A stretch of DNA of 35,613 nucleotides from Candidatus Omnitrophota bacterium. GTDB lineage: Bacteria; Omnitrophota; Gorgyraeia; JAFGIU01. The notes beneath the pieces are model-generated. The model saw only the letters and a program-made list of their open reading frames with translations. It had not been told where the DNA came from and did no database searches. The stretch covers positions 1 through 35,613 of the forward strand of contig JAFGIU010000038.1 of the NCBI GenBank assembly GCA_016929445.1. Reading direction: 5' to 3'. The translations under genes and the position numbers were made by a program. Positions 23,737 to 32,742 of the stretch are shown here, piece by piece. Position 1 is the first letter of the stretch. Each line of letters begins with the position of its first letter.

Positions 23737-24930
23737 TCATAACTCCTCTCCCAACACTTTAGCGATTTGGTTGACGTCCTTGTCCCCCCGTCCTGAAAGG
23801 CATACCGCAATCACCGAGGACTTGGACCACTTCTTGGCCACTTTCTTGAGTTGGTAAATGGCATGCGCGGTCTCCAGCGCCGGGAGAATGCCTTCCGTAC
23901 GCGCCAACAGCTGAAAACCCTCCAGGGCCTGCGCATCGGTCACACCCGCATACTGCGCCCGCCCCGAATCCTTATAAAAGGAATGCTCGGGCCCCACGCC
24001 CGGGTAGTCCAGGCCCGCGCTCACGGAATGCGGAAGCTGAACCTGCCCGTCAGCGTCCTGCAATAAACGGCTCGCGCTGCCATGCAAATACCCTGTGCTA
24101 CCCTTGGCCAAGGTAGCCGAGTGCTTCTGCGTATGCAGCCCATGCCCCGCAGCCTCCACCCCCAGCATCTGTACCTTTTCATCCTTATAAAAGGGATGGA
24201 AGAGGCCGATCGCATTGGAGCCTCCTCCCACACAGGCCACCAAAAGATCCGGCAGCTTGCGTTCAGACCGGAGGATTTGCCTGCGTGCCTCAATGCCGAT
24301 CACGGATTGGTACTCACGCACCATTTCCGGATAGGGATGCGGCCCCACCACCGATCCGATCACGTAGTGCGTGGTGCGCACATGGGTCACCCAGTCGCGA
24401 ATGGCCTCGTTGGTGGCATCCTTGAGCGTGCGGGATCCGGAATCCACAGGAATCACGGTAGCTCCTAACTGCTTCATTTTAAAAACGTTAAGAGACTGTC
24501 TATGGACATCCTCGCGGCCCATGTACACCACGCACTCCAAGCCGAAAAGCGCACAGGTCGTGGCCGTGGCCACCCCATGCTGGCCTGCCCCGGTCTCGGC
24601 AATAATGCGCTTCTTGCCCAGCCGGCGCGCCAACAGAACCTGGCCCAAGGTGTTGTTGAGCTTATGGGCACCCGTATGCAGCAGGTCCTCGCGCTTCAAA
24701 TAAATCTTGGCCCCGCCGAGGGCCTCGGTCAGCCGGCGCGCAAAATAAAGCGGCGTGGGCCGGCCGGCATAATGTTCCAGATAGTGTTTGAGCTCCTTCC
24801 TGAAGGAAGGGTCTTTTTTGAATCGACGGAAGGCGGCCTCCAGTTCATCCAGTGCAACCATGAGGGTCTCCGGCACATACTTGCCGCCGTAGGGGCCGAA
24901 GTGTCCGCGTTTGTCGGGGATTCTGGGCAT
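23737..24930 (-). CDS. trpB: Tryptophan synthase beta subunit
   Basis: The PLP enzyme that condenses indole with serine. The 397-aa protein begins [22 protein letters not shown], the standard TrpB1 start, and has RPTPLYFA, the PLP lysine K90 in [11 protein letters not shown], and a phosphate-binding [10 protein letters not shown]. The C-terminal SGRGDKD is also typical. Length is normal. The ATG has no strong Shine-Dalgarno and follows the four-helix protein gene by 27 bp. Confidence 0.97.
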   Translation of the reverse strand: MPRIPDKRGHFGPYGGKYVPETLMVALDELEAAFRRFKKDPSFRKELKHYLEHYAGRPTPLYFARRLTEALGGAKIYLKREDLLHTGAHKLNNTLGQVLLARRLGKKRIIAETGAGQHGVATATTCALFGLECVVYMGREDVHRQSLNVFKMKQLGATVIPVDSGSRTLKDATNEAIRDWVTHVRTTHYVIGSVVGPHPYPEMVREYQSVIGIEARRQILRSERKLPDLLVACVGGGSNAIGLFHPFYKDEKVQMLGVEAAGHGLHTQKHSATLAKGSTGYLHGSASRLLQDADGQVQLPHSVSAGLDYPGVGPEHSFYKDSGRAQYAGVTDAQALEGFQLLARTEGILPALETAHAIYQLKKVAKKWSKSSVIAVCLSGRGDKDVNQIAKVLGEEL

Positions 24931-24957
24931 GGGTTGTGTTTGTCCCGCCCGGAAGAG

Positions 24958-25374
24958 TTATACGGAGCTTGGTACCGCCGGTTCGGCAGGCTCAATCATC
25001 CGCAATCTCTTCATCAGGGCGGCAATGCTCGCGCGCGCTCTGCGCACTTGGTCATACAGGGCATGGAATGCTTCCTCCGACAGGTAGCCCATGGCCCTGG
25101 CCACGTGTAAACACGATTGTACCTCAGAAGTTGCCCGCGTGGCTATACTTAGGGCATCGTCCGGCGGCTCCAAGGCCTCCGCATCAAGCGCGTCAGCCAA
25201 ACGGCTCATGAGCGTGACCGAGGCCTCCCGGAGTTGCTCCTTCAGGGGCAGGTTCCGCCCCAGCTGGCCCTGGTGTATCAAATCATAGACCGCAACAGTC
25301 AGAGTCTTGGCTTCCTTCCATGCAGGCATCTCCTCCAAGTTGATCCCGGCCCTCATCTCGATTTTCCGTGGCAT
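24958..25374 (-). CDS. Four-helix bundle protein (S23/IVP family)
   Basis: A 138-aa mostly helical protein of the four-helix-bundle family first described in 23S rRNA intervening sequences (TIGR02436-like). Visible features are PAWKEAKTLTVAVYDLIHQ, LREASVTLMSRLADAL and a final SCLHVARAMGYLSEEAFHALYDQV. The start at 25374 is set by AAGGAGA 7 bp upstream; the longer frame to 25452 runs into REP cluster 4. These proteins occur as free-standing genes of unknown function and near diversity-generating retroelements, but no reverse transcriptase is present here. Confidence 0.72.
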   Translation of the reverse strand: MPRKIEMRAGINLEEMPAWKEAKTLTVAVYDLIHQGQLGRNLPLKEQLREASVTLMSRLADALDAEALEPPDDALSIATRATSEVQSCLHVARAMGYLSEEAFHALYDQVRRARASIAALMKRLRMIEPAEPAVPSSV

Positions 25375-25410
25375 CGTATTCTCTCCTTCTCTATGTTTCG
25401 TTTCGTGTTT

Positions 25411-25450
25411 CGGTGTCAGGCACTGGTGCCAGGCACCGGTGCCTGGCACC
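25411..25450. repeat. REP-like palindrome cluster 4 (overlaps RAYT 3' end)
   Basis: Three units: GTGTCAGGCAC, GTGCCAGGCAC and an inverted GTGCCTGGCAC. A left flank with atgtttcgt and gtttcgg corresponds to the other copies. The RAYT gene runs into it, and its TGA stop codon at 25418-25416 lies in the last unit. Confidence 0.85.
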
Positions 25451-26093
25451 ATTCCTCTTTCACTCTGTCTATGAAGTCCCGGGATCCCAGAAACCGGTTC
25501 TCAATGACTTCGTCCTCTAAATTGCGCTTCCTCGCGAGTCCCTCAATCGTAAACTCGTGGAATCTTCGCCGCACACTCTCAAAATCCTCCGTCTTGCCGT
25601 TTTTCCTGAACCAATCCAGAATGTAATCCCGGTCCAACAGATCATTCTGTTCCTCGCTCATGTACCACCCGTAACTGCTCCAAGGGTACTGTTCAGGCCA
25701 ACGCGTCAGTCCCGACCGGACGGGATTCAGATGGATATAGCGATTCACTTCCAAAGCGTAAGTCTCCTCCTCCACAAGTATGGGCTTGTACCGCCCCTGA
25801 AAAACATGCCCTACCCTTCCATAGGTCCGGTTAACGTATTTCGTATAGGCGGTATGGACGGCTTGCATGGCAAGGTGGATGGGGAAAGCTCCTGCCCTGA
25901 TCATAAGATGGATATGATTCGGCATCAGCGCATAGGCCAAAACCGTGCAGTCATACTTCTTAACATTTTCTCTGAGCAGATTCAGATACTTGAAGTAATC
26001 CCGGTCTGACAGGAATACCGGTTCGCGATTATCACCGCGCGCAATGACATGATAGAGGGCACCTGGGTAATAGATATGATTGGGCCTTCCCAT
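25416..26093 (-). CDS. REP-associated tyrosine transposase (RAYT, IS200-like Y1 family)
   Basis: A single-domain HUH/Y1 transposase of the TnpA_REP type, 225 aa from the ATG at 26093. It begins MGRPNHIYYPGALYHVIARG and has the HUH pair H60/H62 in MPNHIHLM, GHVFQGRYK, and the tyrosine-bearing NRYIHLNPVRSGL (Y119; Y112 is the other nearby Tyr). The C-terminal ~12 codons and the stop codon lie in REP cluster 4, so the enzyme's own gene carries its presumed substrate. The frame opens at 26168, but that part overlaps spoVG; the start at 26093 is 10 bp after the spoVG stop codon. RAYTs in other bacteria act on REP palindromes; that this one handles the six clusters here is an inference. Confidence 0.92.
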   Translation of the reverse strand: MGRPNHIYYPGALYHVIARGDNREPVFLSDRDYFKYLNLLRENVKKYDCTVLAYALMPNHIHLMIRAGAFPIHLAMQAVHTAYTKYVNRTYGRVGHVFQGRYKPILVEEETYALEVNRYIHLNPVRSGLTRWPEQYPWSSYGWYMSEEQNDLLDRDYILDWFRKNGKTEDFESVRRRFHEFTIEGLARKRNLEDEVIENRFLGSRDFIDRVKEEWCQAPVPGTSA

Positions 26094-26103
26094 CGCTTCA
26101 CCG

Positions 26104-26406
26104 CTAATTTGATTCCGCAGGCAAAGGCGACAGCTCTGCCTGATCGGAGTCCTGTTCTGCCTTTTCATAGGCAGCCATGATTGCCTGGTGAAGCCGCGAC
26201 CGGAGGTCTCCCTTGAGAGGCTTGACCTTGTCGTACCAGAGACCGTCCTTTCCCTGTTCGCGGGGCATGCTCACAAACAACCCGTTACGGCTGTGAATAA
26301 GCATGATTCCCTTGACGAGCAATTCCTCGTCAAATTCGACATCCGCAAAGGCCTTGACACGATTCTCGCCCTCGATCCTGTGCAGTCGCACCACATTGAT
26401 TTCCAT
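26104..26406 (-). CDS. spoVG: SpoVG-family regulatory protein
   Basis: A 100-aa nucleic-acid-binding protein of the SpoVG family, known in other bacteria as a regulator of septation, virulence factors and RNA. It starts MEINVVRLHRIEGENRVKAFADVEFD and has LVKGIMLIHSRNGLFVSMPRE, the most conserved family segment, then a helix and an acidic tail. AAAGGAG lies 7 bp before the ATG. It is headed by the promoter at 26485-26512 and is probably cotranscribed with the RAYT gene, which begins 10 bp after its stop codon. It is not evidence for sporulation. Confidence 0.92.
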   Translation of the reverse strand: MEINVVRLHRIEGENRVKAFADVEFDEELLVKGIMLIHSRNGLFVSMPREQGKDGLWYDKVKPLKGDLRSRLHQAIMAAYEKAEQDSDQAELSPLPAESN

Positions 26407-26460
26407 CGTCTTTCTCCTTTCCAGGCAACGTTTGTTTCGCCAAAGATAGTCTTACTGATT

Positions 26461-26474
26461 CCTCGAGATCGAGG
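26461..26474. promoter_or_regulatory. Palindrome at the spoVG transcription start (operator candidate)
   Basis: CCTCGA and TCGAGG are perfect inverted arms separated by GA. The site lies about 10 bp downstream of the -10 box, over the expected first transcribed bases of spoVG, where a repressor could block initiation. It could also be a short RNA stem. No regulator gene is adjacent. Confidence 0.4.
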
Positions 26475-26484
26475 CACAAGAAAA

Positions 26485-26512
26485 AGTCTAACCCAATATA
26501 CTTTTTTGTCAA
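26485..26512 (-). promoter_or_regulatory. Sigma70-type promoter for spoVG-RAYT
   Basis: On the minus strand TTGACA (26512-26507) is followed after 16 bp by TAGACT (26490-26485). The -35 is perfect and the -10 has four of six consensus bases. The leader to the spoVG ATG is about 70 nt. The surrounding 100 bp are AT-rich against a GC-rich background, as expected for a promoter. Confidence 0.65.
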
Positions 26513-26688
26513 TACCTAAACGCATGTAAATTATTTTGCATACGTAAGTTACTGATACTTCGATTATATTAAGTTCCATGAAAGAAAACTTTACTAAGGT
26601 TGGCTCGGAGGGCGCGACTTCTCAATATTACCGAAAAAGTCTTAGATAATACGCAGCTTAGTTTGATGTTTCACGAGGGTGTGTTTCA
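26513..26688. other. AT-rich intergenic region upstream of spoVG
   Basis: About 175 bp between the spoVG promoter and REP cluster 5. It holds a 23-codon plus-strand frame from ATG 26578 with no ribosome-binding site, not called as a gene, and two copies of a gtttcacg-like sequence next to the REP (atgtttcacga, gtgtttcacgg). Nothing else is recognised. Confidence 0.4.
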
Positions 26689-26730
26689 CGGTGCCAGGCA
26701 CCGGTGCCTGGCACCCGTGCCTGACACCGG
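26689..26730. repeat. REP-like palindrome cluster 5 (after giant LamG/DUF2341 gene)
   Basis: Three units: one GTGCCAGGCAC, one inverted GTGCCTGGCAC and one inverted GTGCCTGACAC, so the turn from direct to inverted units comes one unit earlier than in clusters 1, 3, 4 and 6. The flanks atgtttcac and gtttcacgg are present on the left. It ends 6 bp from the stop codon of the giant gene. Confidence 0.85.
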
Positions 26731-26736
26731 TTTTGA

Positions 26737-29700
26737 TTACCACTGTTTGGGGCGTTTGATGCCGTCGGCGGGTACAAAGCCGCCGTGGCGTATATATTTG
26801 GGATTGCCGATGTAGATGTGCGGGTCACCACGGCCGACGCTCGGGGCATCCAGGTCGGACTCCTGGCGAATCAGCAGAATATCGGTCTGCAGGAGGTTCT
26901 CGATCGGTGAAGTCGAATACGCACCGCTGCGCAAGCGGCCGCGGATGTAATACAAGTCCGAAGACCCATTCACGGAGTATAAGGACCAATCTAAGGGCTC
27001 TCTCCACAAGAAAGTGCCTTCCCGGGTGACTAGGCTTGTCCCAAACACACTCTCTCCCACCCCCAAGGGACTCCATGCGCTCCCATTCCAATATTCATAG
27101 CCCATACCCAAAGCCGAAGACTCGTAGTCGTCGAAGAAAATGGTCCCCGAGGTACTTGAATCCACACCTTCAGCTCCCAAGATTACATATCCAACATCAA
27201 CATTGTCATTGTCTATACCAGAAACAGTCTCAGCATTCTCGCCGTCAACAGCAAAACTAAAATAGCCATTATTGGCCCCAGACGCACTCGCCGCATGCCA
27301 TTCCAATTGGATAAGATGCCACTGATTCATATCGAGCAACACCGTACTGCTATATTTGGTGTAACTTCCTCCTGTTGCATCGAGGACTTGAAGAAAGTGA
27401 CCAAAACCCGCAGAGTATTCCATGTTTATTAGAAAGGCATCATCCCAAGGGTTGTTGTACTCCACAACATCGAGGATTGTGAAATAATCTCCGTCTCCCA
27501 TCGCCAAATTATTCGGATGGAACCAAAACCTAGCACGCCAATCGGTTGCCCCAGGCACCTCATCCTTCACCCAAATATTGTTCGTATCGTCAATCACCGC
27601 CTGAAGGCCGTAGTCCCCGGTGTGCGCTGCGGCGGCAGTCACCGAGAGATCCCCGCTGTCCGTCTGGGTTTCATACCAGGAAGACATGTTGCCGCTCTCG
27701 AAACCGTCGCTAAAGGTATTACTGGAAGTCACGCCCACAGTCCGCAGGTCGGTGTTGAGCCCCGTAAACTTGGAGTCCGAACCCAAGAACAAATATTCCC
27801 CCCGGTTACTGGCATCATCGGCTTCAAAGGCCAGCTCCAGATCACGCGAGGTATCGTTCAAGTACTCGGCGGAAGGCGCGCCTTTTACCGCGTCCCATAC
27901 TCGGAACTCGTCGATAACGCCCAAGCAAGGATCTGTCCCGTCGCTCTTATTGCCAATTCTCAAATTGTACGACGATATATCTATGCTGCCGTGATTGGTA
28001 GTCTGTAAACCTTCATTAACGCCATCCAAATAAAGATAGTTCAGATTGTTGTCTGTGTCATAGGTAAGGCGCACATGATGCCAGGCCCCATCGAAGATAT
28101 TGACTTCCGTTGAAGACCAGTTGCTCCAAGTCGCGTTGTTTACGGCAAAAACAATATAGGTGTCCGCTGTGCCGCGTTGCAAATCAAACTGGTCGTCGCC
28201 TTCGGTGGTTGTGAAGAATGTCAGATAATCGTTTGAGGTTCCGGTTAGCTTGTACCAAAAGTCAATTGTCCCGGTTGTGGCTCCGACATGGTCTAACATA
28301 GGAACCTGGAGATACTCCCCGTTGGCATCGATCAGCGCCCCATTCCCCACCTTACCGGCCACAAAGGTGGCATTGGTCACCGTGCCGGCGCCACCCACCT
28401 CCGGGCTGGTCACGTCGCCGCTGGAGTCCAAGGTCGAATACCAGGTCAGGTCGGACGCGTACTCCAGGCCGCCCTCGGCCACCTGCTCCAGACTCGGGTT
28501 GCCCCCGCCGTAAATGCGAAATTCATCGATGATGCCACTGGCTGGGCTGCCTGCAGCGCGGCTCACATGAATCGCTGAATCGAGAGTCAGATTAGCGGAA
28601 TTGTAGTCATCGGTATCATCTGTATGCGGCGGCTCCTGCCCGTTCAGGAATATACGAACTTGCTCGGACGCAGTGGCAGTATCATCCCATTCCACCCGAA
28701 TATGCACCCATTCATCAGCAATCCAGGAATAGTTCGAAGAAGTGATTGTGGTGTTAACTGAAGTCGCATTTGAGTTGATCCAAGATTCCAAGTCATTGTC
28801 CGCCTGCTTGTACAAACGCATGCTGTTGCTGCCGTCGTAGTACATTAAGTATAGATAGTGCAGAGTGTTGTCATTATGGTTGTAATCCGGCTGATACCAA
28901 AACTCGATCGCTCCCTTGGCCTTATTGAAATTCCCGGCATCCGCTCCGGTGATATTGACGCGAAACTCTTCGTTTGCGTCAAAGAGCGCCCCGTTTCCAT
29001 AGCGGCCCGCAACATAGGTCACACCCGCATCCACTGCCCCTGCACTCCCCACATCCGGGCTCGTCACCGCTGTCGAACTCTCCAGAGTTGACGCCCACAA
29101 CAACTCGTCCGCAAAAAACGCCGCGCTCACAGGCTTGCGCGCCACGGTGTAGTCCTTGGCATCGACCAAAGCGCCTTCCACACCATCCACCAAGAATGCC
29201 TGCGGCATCTCCGAATCCCGCCACCCGCGCACCTTGTACACAGGCGTGTGGCGCACGCCCGGGCCGATGTAGGACTCGCTGACCACCAAGTCATCGATGA
29301 ACCACTGATTGTTGACGGAATCCATTCGCAACCGGATCTCGTCGTGGTCGGAGGTGCTGCCTGTGGCCAATCCCGTGGCGCTATACACCAACACCCCGTC
29401 CAGCCACATATCCACGGTTCCGGCTGTGGCGTGGCGCAGCACCCTGGCCTCTATGCAGTACCAACGGCCGGCTTCGATAACGCTGTCACTTCCGGCTGCG
29501 TTCCAAGAGCCGCCATTATAGGTTTCCAAAAGCAGCTCATTTTGACCACTCTTTTCCACGAGCCCGAAGCCGGCGTTGGACCCATCCGAAGTGTCCAACA
29601 AGTACATAAAGACATCACCGTTGTTCTCCCCTGACCACCCCTCATAATCCAGCATGTAGTAGAAACGAACGTAGAGTTCACTGTATGTGCCCGGCCAGTC

Positions 29701-32655
29701 ATAGTCGGCCACTGCAGTACCCGCGCTACCGCCTTGAGTCATCCGGACCGCATACTGCCCGGAATGCACAGTGCCGGTTTCATTCCCCGCAATCGTGGAC
29801 CCGGTATTCCACCCTCCAACCCAGCCATCCCCCCCGTCGGTCAGGTCCGAATCCCCTCCCTCAAACCCGCACAAGCACACCGGGGCCCCATGCGCGGTCA
29901 CCGGCTCCAGCGCCATCACAAGCTCGTCGGAGTCGAACTGGGCGGTATACGCGCCCTCTCCGGCGTTAATATTGGCCGGGCCGATGGGACTGGCACTCAC
30001 AACCACATCGTCAAAATAGAGGATATTTCCGGCTGTGGCTGACCAGGTTCCTCCGAAATACTTGTGATCCGCATCCAGGGCGCCGGTATCAATGCCGGAC
30101 TGCGATAGAACATTCACCCCATCCACCCACAAGTCAACGCTCCCCGCAGATCCGTCCCGCACCACCTTGAATTCAATGCAGTACCACTGTCGGGTGTTGA
30201 GATAACCGTCGCTGCCTGCGGCGTAATAATTATCCACGTCATCCTTAACCTTGAGTTCCAGATTCCCGGCTGCATCTTGTTGGATCATCAGCTGGGTATC
30301 GTCACCGGTGTAACTTGTGTCGTTCAGATTGACCAAGTAAAGAGTGCTGCCGGTACTCAAGGTCTCTGTGTCGATGTAAATATAGAAACGCATATACACA
30401 GTCGACATATTGCCTTCTTTGTCCACGTAAGAAGACTGAGAGGCATCTGTCGTGACCTTCATGGAATAGGCGCCGGAATAAACTTGGGCAGTCGCATTAC
30501 CCACAATTGTGGCCGACCCTGAGGCATTTCCGTCATCCCAACCATCCCCTCCGTTTGACAGATCCGGATCCGCGCCTTCAAAATCACACGCAAACAGCAC
30601 CTCCGCGCCGAGCTCCTCCCGATCATCGAGTTCGTCCCAGGCGGCCCCCTGCCAGAACTCCAACGCATCCGGACTCGTCAGATCGTGGAGGAGACCGGCG
30701 CGCTCCGCAAAGGTGTCCAACTCGGTCTGCGGCCTAAGAAGAATGCACCAGTCAATGGTGCGCCTTCCGTCCACCAGGATGCCGCCCGCAGTGCCGTATT
30801 CATAACAACGCAGGTTTTCGCCGGAAGTGGTGTATTGCCACATCGGGCTATCGGTGGGGGGCGCAAACCGGCGGTTCAGAGGAAGACTCACAAAGACATC
30901 CTGATACCCGCCCGTTCCCTGAAGGACGCAATACTGCTCGGAAGGGTCAAAAGCCGTGTTGGGCGCCCGGGAAGTCTCCCCGGCTCCGTTACCGGAAAGC
31001 AGGTTGGTTTCGAATACTCCCACAGTTGCCGGGTCCACAGTAATGGGTATCCACCAAAAATCATCACTGCCCCCCGCAGTGTCCAAGGTAATGCCGCTGT
31101 GGAAGTCATAATCCGAATGCACGAACACGCCTTCGGGGGTGAAGGTGTATTCCTCCAGAACGGAAACCGCATCCGTCCCGTCAGTCACGTATTGCCAGTT
31201 TGTCGATGAGCTCACGTGCCCTTCAACGCGGATCCTGACCCTCACCGGTGTCGCCTCCAATACGGTGGTTTTCCGGTAATCATCATTTGCAAGACTATAT
31301 GTCACTCCCTCTTCATGAATGAATGGGCTTACAGACCGCACCACTTCATCCGGATTCGCGGCATCTTCATAGAGATCATAAAACATCAAGTATTCATCAC
31401 TCCCTAGTGGATCATCGGTGCGCAGGACAGCCCGGTAGCGGTTGGGGACATCGATCTGGATGGTGGTGTCAGTCTGCGTAACCGTGAGCCACGGCGGCCC
31501 GGATTCCTCGGTGCCCTTGGAATAAAAGGCCGTAATGTTGTTGTTGATCGTGTTGTAGGTGGTGCTTAGCCAATCCTCGGTACGCGCCTCGGTGGAAAAG
31601 CGCAATTCGTCCAGGAAACCGTCGGTATAGGAGGCCCCGCCGAACCACAGGTCATCGTCCGACGGGTAGCAGGTCCCACTGGTCGAACCCGTTGACGTAT
31701 CGGTGTCGCTGCCGTTCAAATAAACACGGGTCGTGTCGCCGTCGCGCACCCCAGCCACATAGTACCAGGTGTCCACAGCAATGGTGCCGGCCGTGCCGTA
31801 GGCATAGACCGAGTCGCTCGAATTGTTGCGGTAGACAAACAAGGGACGGTTTGAATAGTCCTTACTCATGGCCACATAATACGACTGGTAGGGGGCGCCA
31901 TTATGACCCTTAAAAACAATGTCCGCATTTGAGGCCCGAGTGATAGGCAAATTGTCCATGCGGACCCAGCCCTCCACGGTCATATCCCCGGCCGGCGTAA
32001 AATCATCGTGGTCATCGATCTGTATTCCGTCATTGCTGCCGTCCAACTGGATGGCGCCGTCCCCTATCCCGGCCGCATCCGGATTGGAGCCAGTGCCGTC
32101 AATGGTGACACTGTCCGAATCGTGGCCGTTCCGAGTGCTGTCCTTGAAGTCCGTGGCCCCTGTGGTCGTTTCCTGCAAGTGATGCACGAAAAGAAAGCTT
32201 TCATCCCAGGTTTCCTGAACATTCTGCTGATCAGAAGCGTCCGGGTTGCCGTAGTACATATAGATCACCGTGTCGTCGTCACAGTCCAAGACCGGCACCT
32301 TGACCCAGGCCAGCAAGGCGCCCGTTGAACTGGAGTAGCTCTCGATCTCATGCATGAGCTTGTTGCGGTGGGTCGCGTCCGTAAACAAGATGTCCTGCCC
32401 CCCGGATTGGGCCTTGTCGCGCAAGTCCGTGTCCGTTTCCTCGATCATTACCGGGAAGCTATACAGATCAGAGGTCCCGCTGACCCGCGCGTTGTCTATT
32501 GTGATCTTCTTACGGCAACTCCAGTCGGGATGATGCCAGGAGGCGGCCCGAGCGGGGGGCGCAGTCATCGCGAGGAGCGCGCACACAACCGTCATTGCGA
32601 AGAGCGTCGTCATTGCGAGCCCGAAGGGCGCGGCAATCTTTGCGGAACGGGACAT
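26737..32655 (-). CDS. Giant secreted DUF2341/LamG multidomain protein
   Basis: About 1970 aa from the ATG at 32655; the frame stays open to a GTG at 32865. With this start there is a good signal peptide (MSRSAKIAAPFGLAM... ending PPARA, cleavage before ASW). Numbered from 32865, it has a DUF2341 domain (about 115-205, ending YMYYGNPDA), a LamG domain (about 240-450), an unassigned region (450-750), two jelly-roll-like units starting FACDFEGAD (about 755) and CGFEGGDSD (about 996), two further LamG-like modules (about 1254 and 1472), and a C-terminal module (about 1688 onward) that is split by an extra ~210-aa jelly-roll insert. No membrane anchor or sorting signal is seen at the C-terminus. 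Carbohydrate binding or adhesion is likely; no catalytic site was recognised. No clear Shine-Dalgarno marks the start. Confidence 0.85.
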   Translation of the reverse strand: MSRSAKIAAPFGLAMTTLFAMTVVCALLAMTAPPARAASWHHPDWSCRKKITIDNARVSGTSDLYSFPVMIEETDTDLRDKAQSGGQDILFTDATHRNKLMHEIESYSSSTGALLAWVKVPVLDCDDDTVIYMYYGNPDASDQQNVQETWDESFLFVHHLQETTTGATDFKDSTRNGHDSDSVTIDGTGSNPDAAGIGDGAIQLDGSNDGIQIDDHDDFTPAGDMTVEGWVRMDNLPITRASNADIVFKGHNGAPYQSYYVAMSKDYSNRPLFVYRNNSSDSVYAYGTAGTIAVDTWYYVAGVRDGDTTRVYLNGSDTDTSTGSTSGTCYPSDDDLWFGGASYTDGFLDELRFSTEARTEDWLSTTYNTINNNITAFYSKGTEESGPPWLTVTQTDTTIQIDVPNRYRAVLRTDDPLGSDEYLMFYDLYEDAANPDEVVRSVSPFIHEEGVTYSLANDDYRKTTVLEATPVRVRIRVEGHVSSSTNWQYVTDGTDAVSVLEEYTFTPEGVFVHSDYDFHSGITLDTAGGSDDFWWIPITVDPATVGVFETNLLSGNGAGETSRAPNTAFDPSEQYCVLQGTGGYQDVFVSLPLNRRFAPPTDSPMWQYTTSGENLRCYEYGTAGGILVDGRRTIDWCILLRPQTELDTFAERAGLLHDLTSPDALEFWQGAAWDELDDREELGAEVLFACDFEGADPDLSNGGDGWDDGNASGSATIVGNATAQVYSGAYSMKVTTDASQSSYVDKEGNMSTVYMRFYIYIDTETLSTGSTLYLVNLNDTSYTGDDTQLMIQQDAAGNLELKVKDDVDNYYAAGSDGYLNTRQWYCIEFKVVRDGSAGSVDLWVDGVNVLSQSGIDTGALDADHKYFGGTWSATAGNILYFDDVVVSASPIGPANINAGEGAYTAQFDSDELVMALEPVTAHGAPVCLCGFEGGDSDLTDGGDGWVGGWNTGSTIAGNETGTVHSGQYAVRMTQGGSAGTAVADYDWPGTYSELYVRFYYMLDYEGWSGENNGDVFMYLLDTSDGSNAGFGLVEKSGQNELLLETYNGGSWNAAGSDSVIEAGRWYCIEARVLRHATAGTVDMWLDGVLVYSATGLATGSTSDHDEIRLRMDSVNNQWFIDDLVVSESYIGPGVRHTPVYKVRGWRDSEMPQAFLVDGVEGALVDAKDYTVARKPVSAAFFADELLWASTLESSTAVTSPDVGSAGAVDAGVTYVAGRYGNGALFDANEEFRVNITGADAGNFNKAKGAIEFWYQPDYNHNDNTLHYLYLMYYDGSNSMRLYKQADNDLESWINSNATSVNTTITSSNYSWIADEWVHIRVEWDDTATASEQVRIFLNGQEPPHTDDTDDYNSANLTLDSAIHVSRAAGSPASGIIDEFRIYGGGNPSLEQVAEGGLEYASDLTWYSTLDSSGDVTSPEVGGAGTVTNATFVAGKVGNGALIDANGEYLQVPMLDHVGATTGTIDFWYKLTGTSNDYLTFFTTTEGDDQFDLQRGTADTYIVFAVNNATWSNWSSTEVNIFDGAWHHVRLTYDTDNNLNYLYLDGVNEGLQTTNHGSIDISSYNLRIGNKSDGTDPCLGVIDEFRVWDAVKGAPSAEYLNDTSRDLELAFEADDASNRGEYLFLGSDSKFTGLNTDLRTVGVTSSNTFSDGFESGNMSSWYETQTDSGDLSVTAAAAHTGDYGLQAVIDDTNNIWVKDEVPGATDWRARFWFHPNNLAMGDGDYFTILDVVEYNNPWDDAFLINMEYSAGFGHFLQVLDATGGSYTKYSSTVLLDMNQWHLIQLEWHAASASGANNGYFSFAVDGENAETVSGIDNDNVDVGYVILGAEGVDSSTSGTIFFDDYESSALGMGYEYWNGSAWSPLGVGESVFGTSLVTREGTFLWREPLDWSLYSVNGSSDLYYIRGRLRSGAYSTSPIENLLQTDILLIRQESDLDAPSVGRGDPHIYIGNPKYIRHGGFVPADGIKRPKQW
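32564..32605. repeat. Tandem end fragments of the MITE-like repeat
   Basis: Two extra left-end fragments, gtcatcgcgaggagc at 32564 and cgtcattgcgaagagc at 32590, lie next to copy B. On the minus strand they, with copy B, read three times as TTC/CTC-GCR-ATG-AC, coding LAMT, FAMT and LLAMT in the signal peptide of the giant protein. Confidence 0.7.
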
Positions 32656-32683
32656 AGATCGCTTCACTGCGTTCGCGATGACG
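32608..32683. repeat. MITE-like inverted-end repeat, copy B
   Basis: 76-bp copy with ends cgtcattgcgag and gttcgcgatgacg and the internal block caatctttgcgga ... gacatagatc shared with copies A and C. It lies inside the 5' part of the giant LamG reading frame and contains the ATG at 32655 chosen as its start. Confidence 0.8.
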
Positions 32684-32742
32684 GAAGGGGCTGGGCTCGC
32701 AAGGACGGTCCGGACCTTGCCGCGGGGTGACAGCGGGGTCTT

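Noticed and set aside
24958-25374. Four-helix protein as the accessory factor of a diversity-generating retroelement
   Set aside because: No reverse transcriptase, template repeat or variable repeat is present in the window.
26578-26649. 23-codon plus-strand frame starting ATG in the AT-rich gap upstream of spoVG
   Set aside because: No ribosome-binding site, no recognisable sequence and a length expected by chance.
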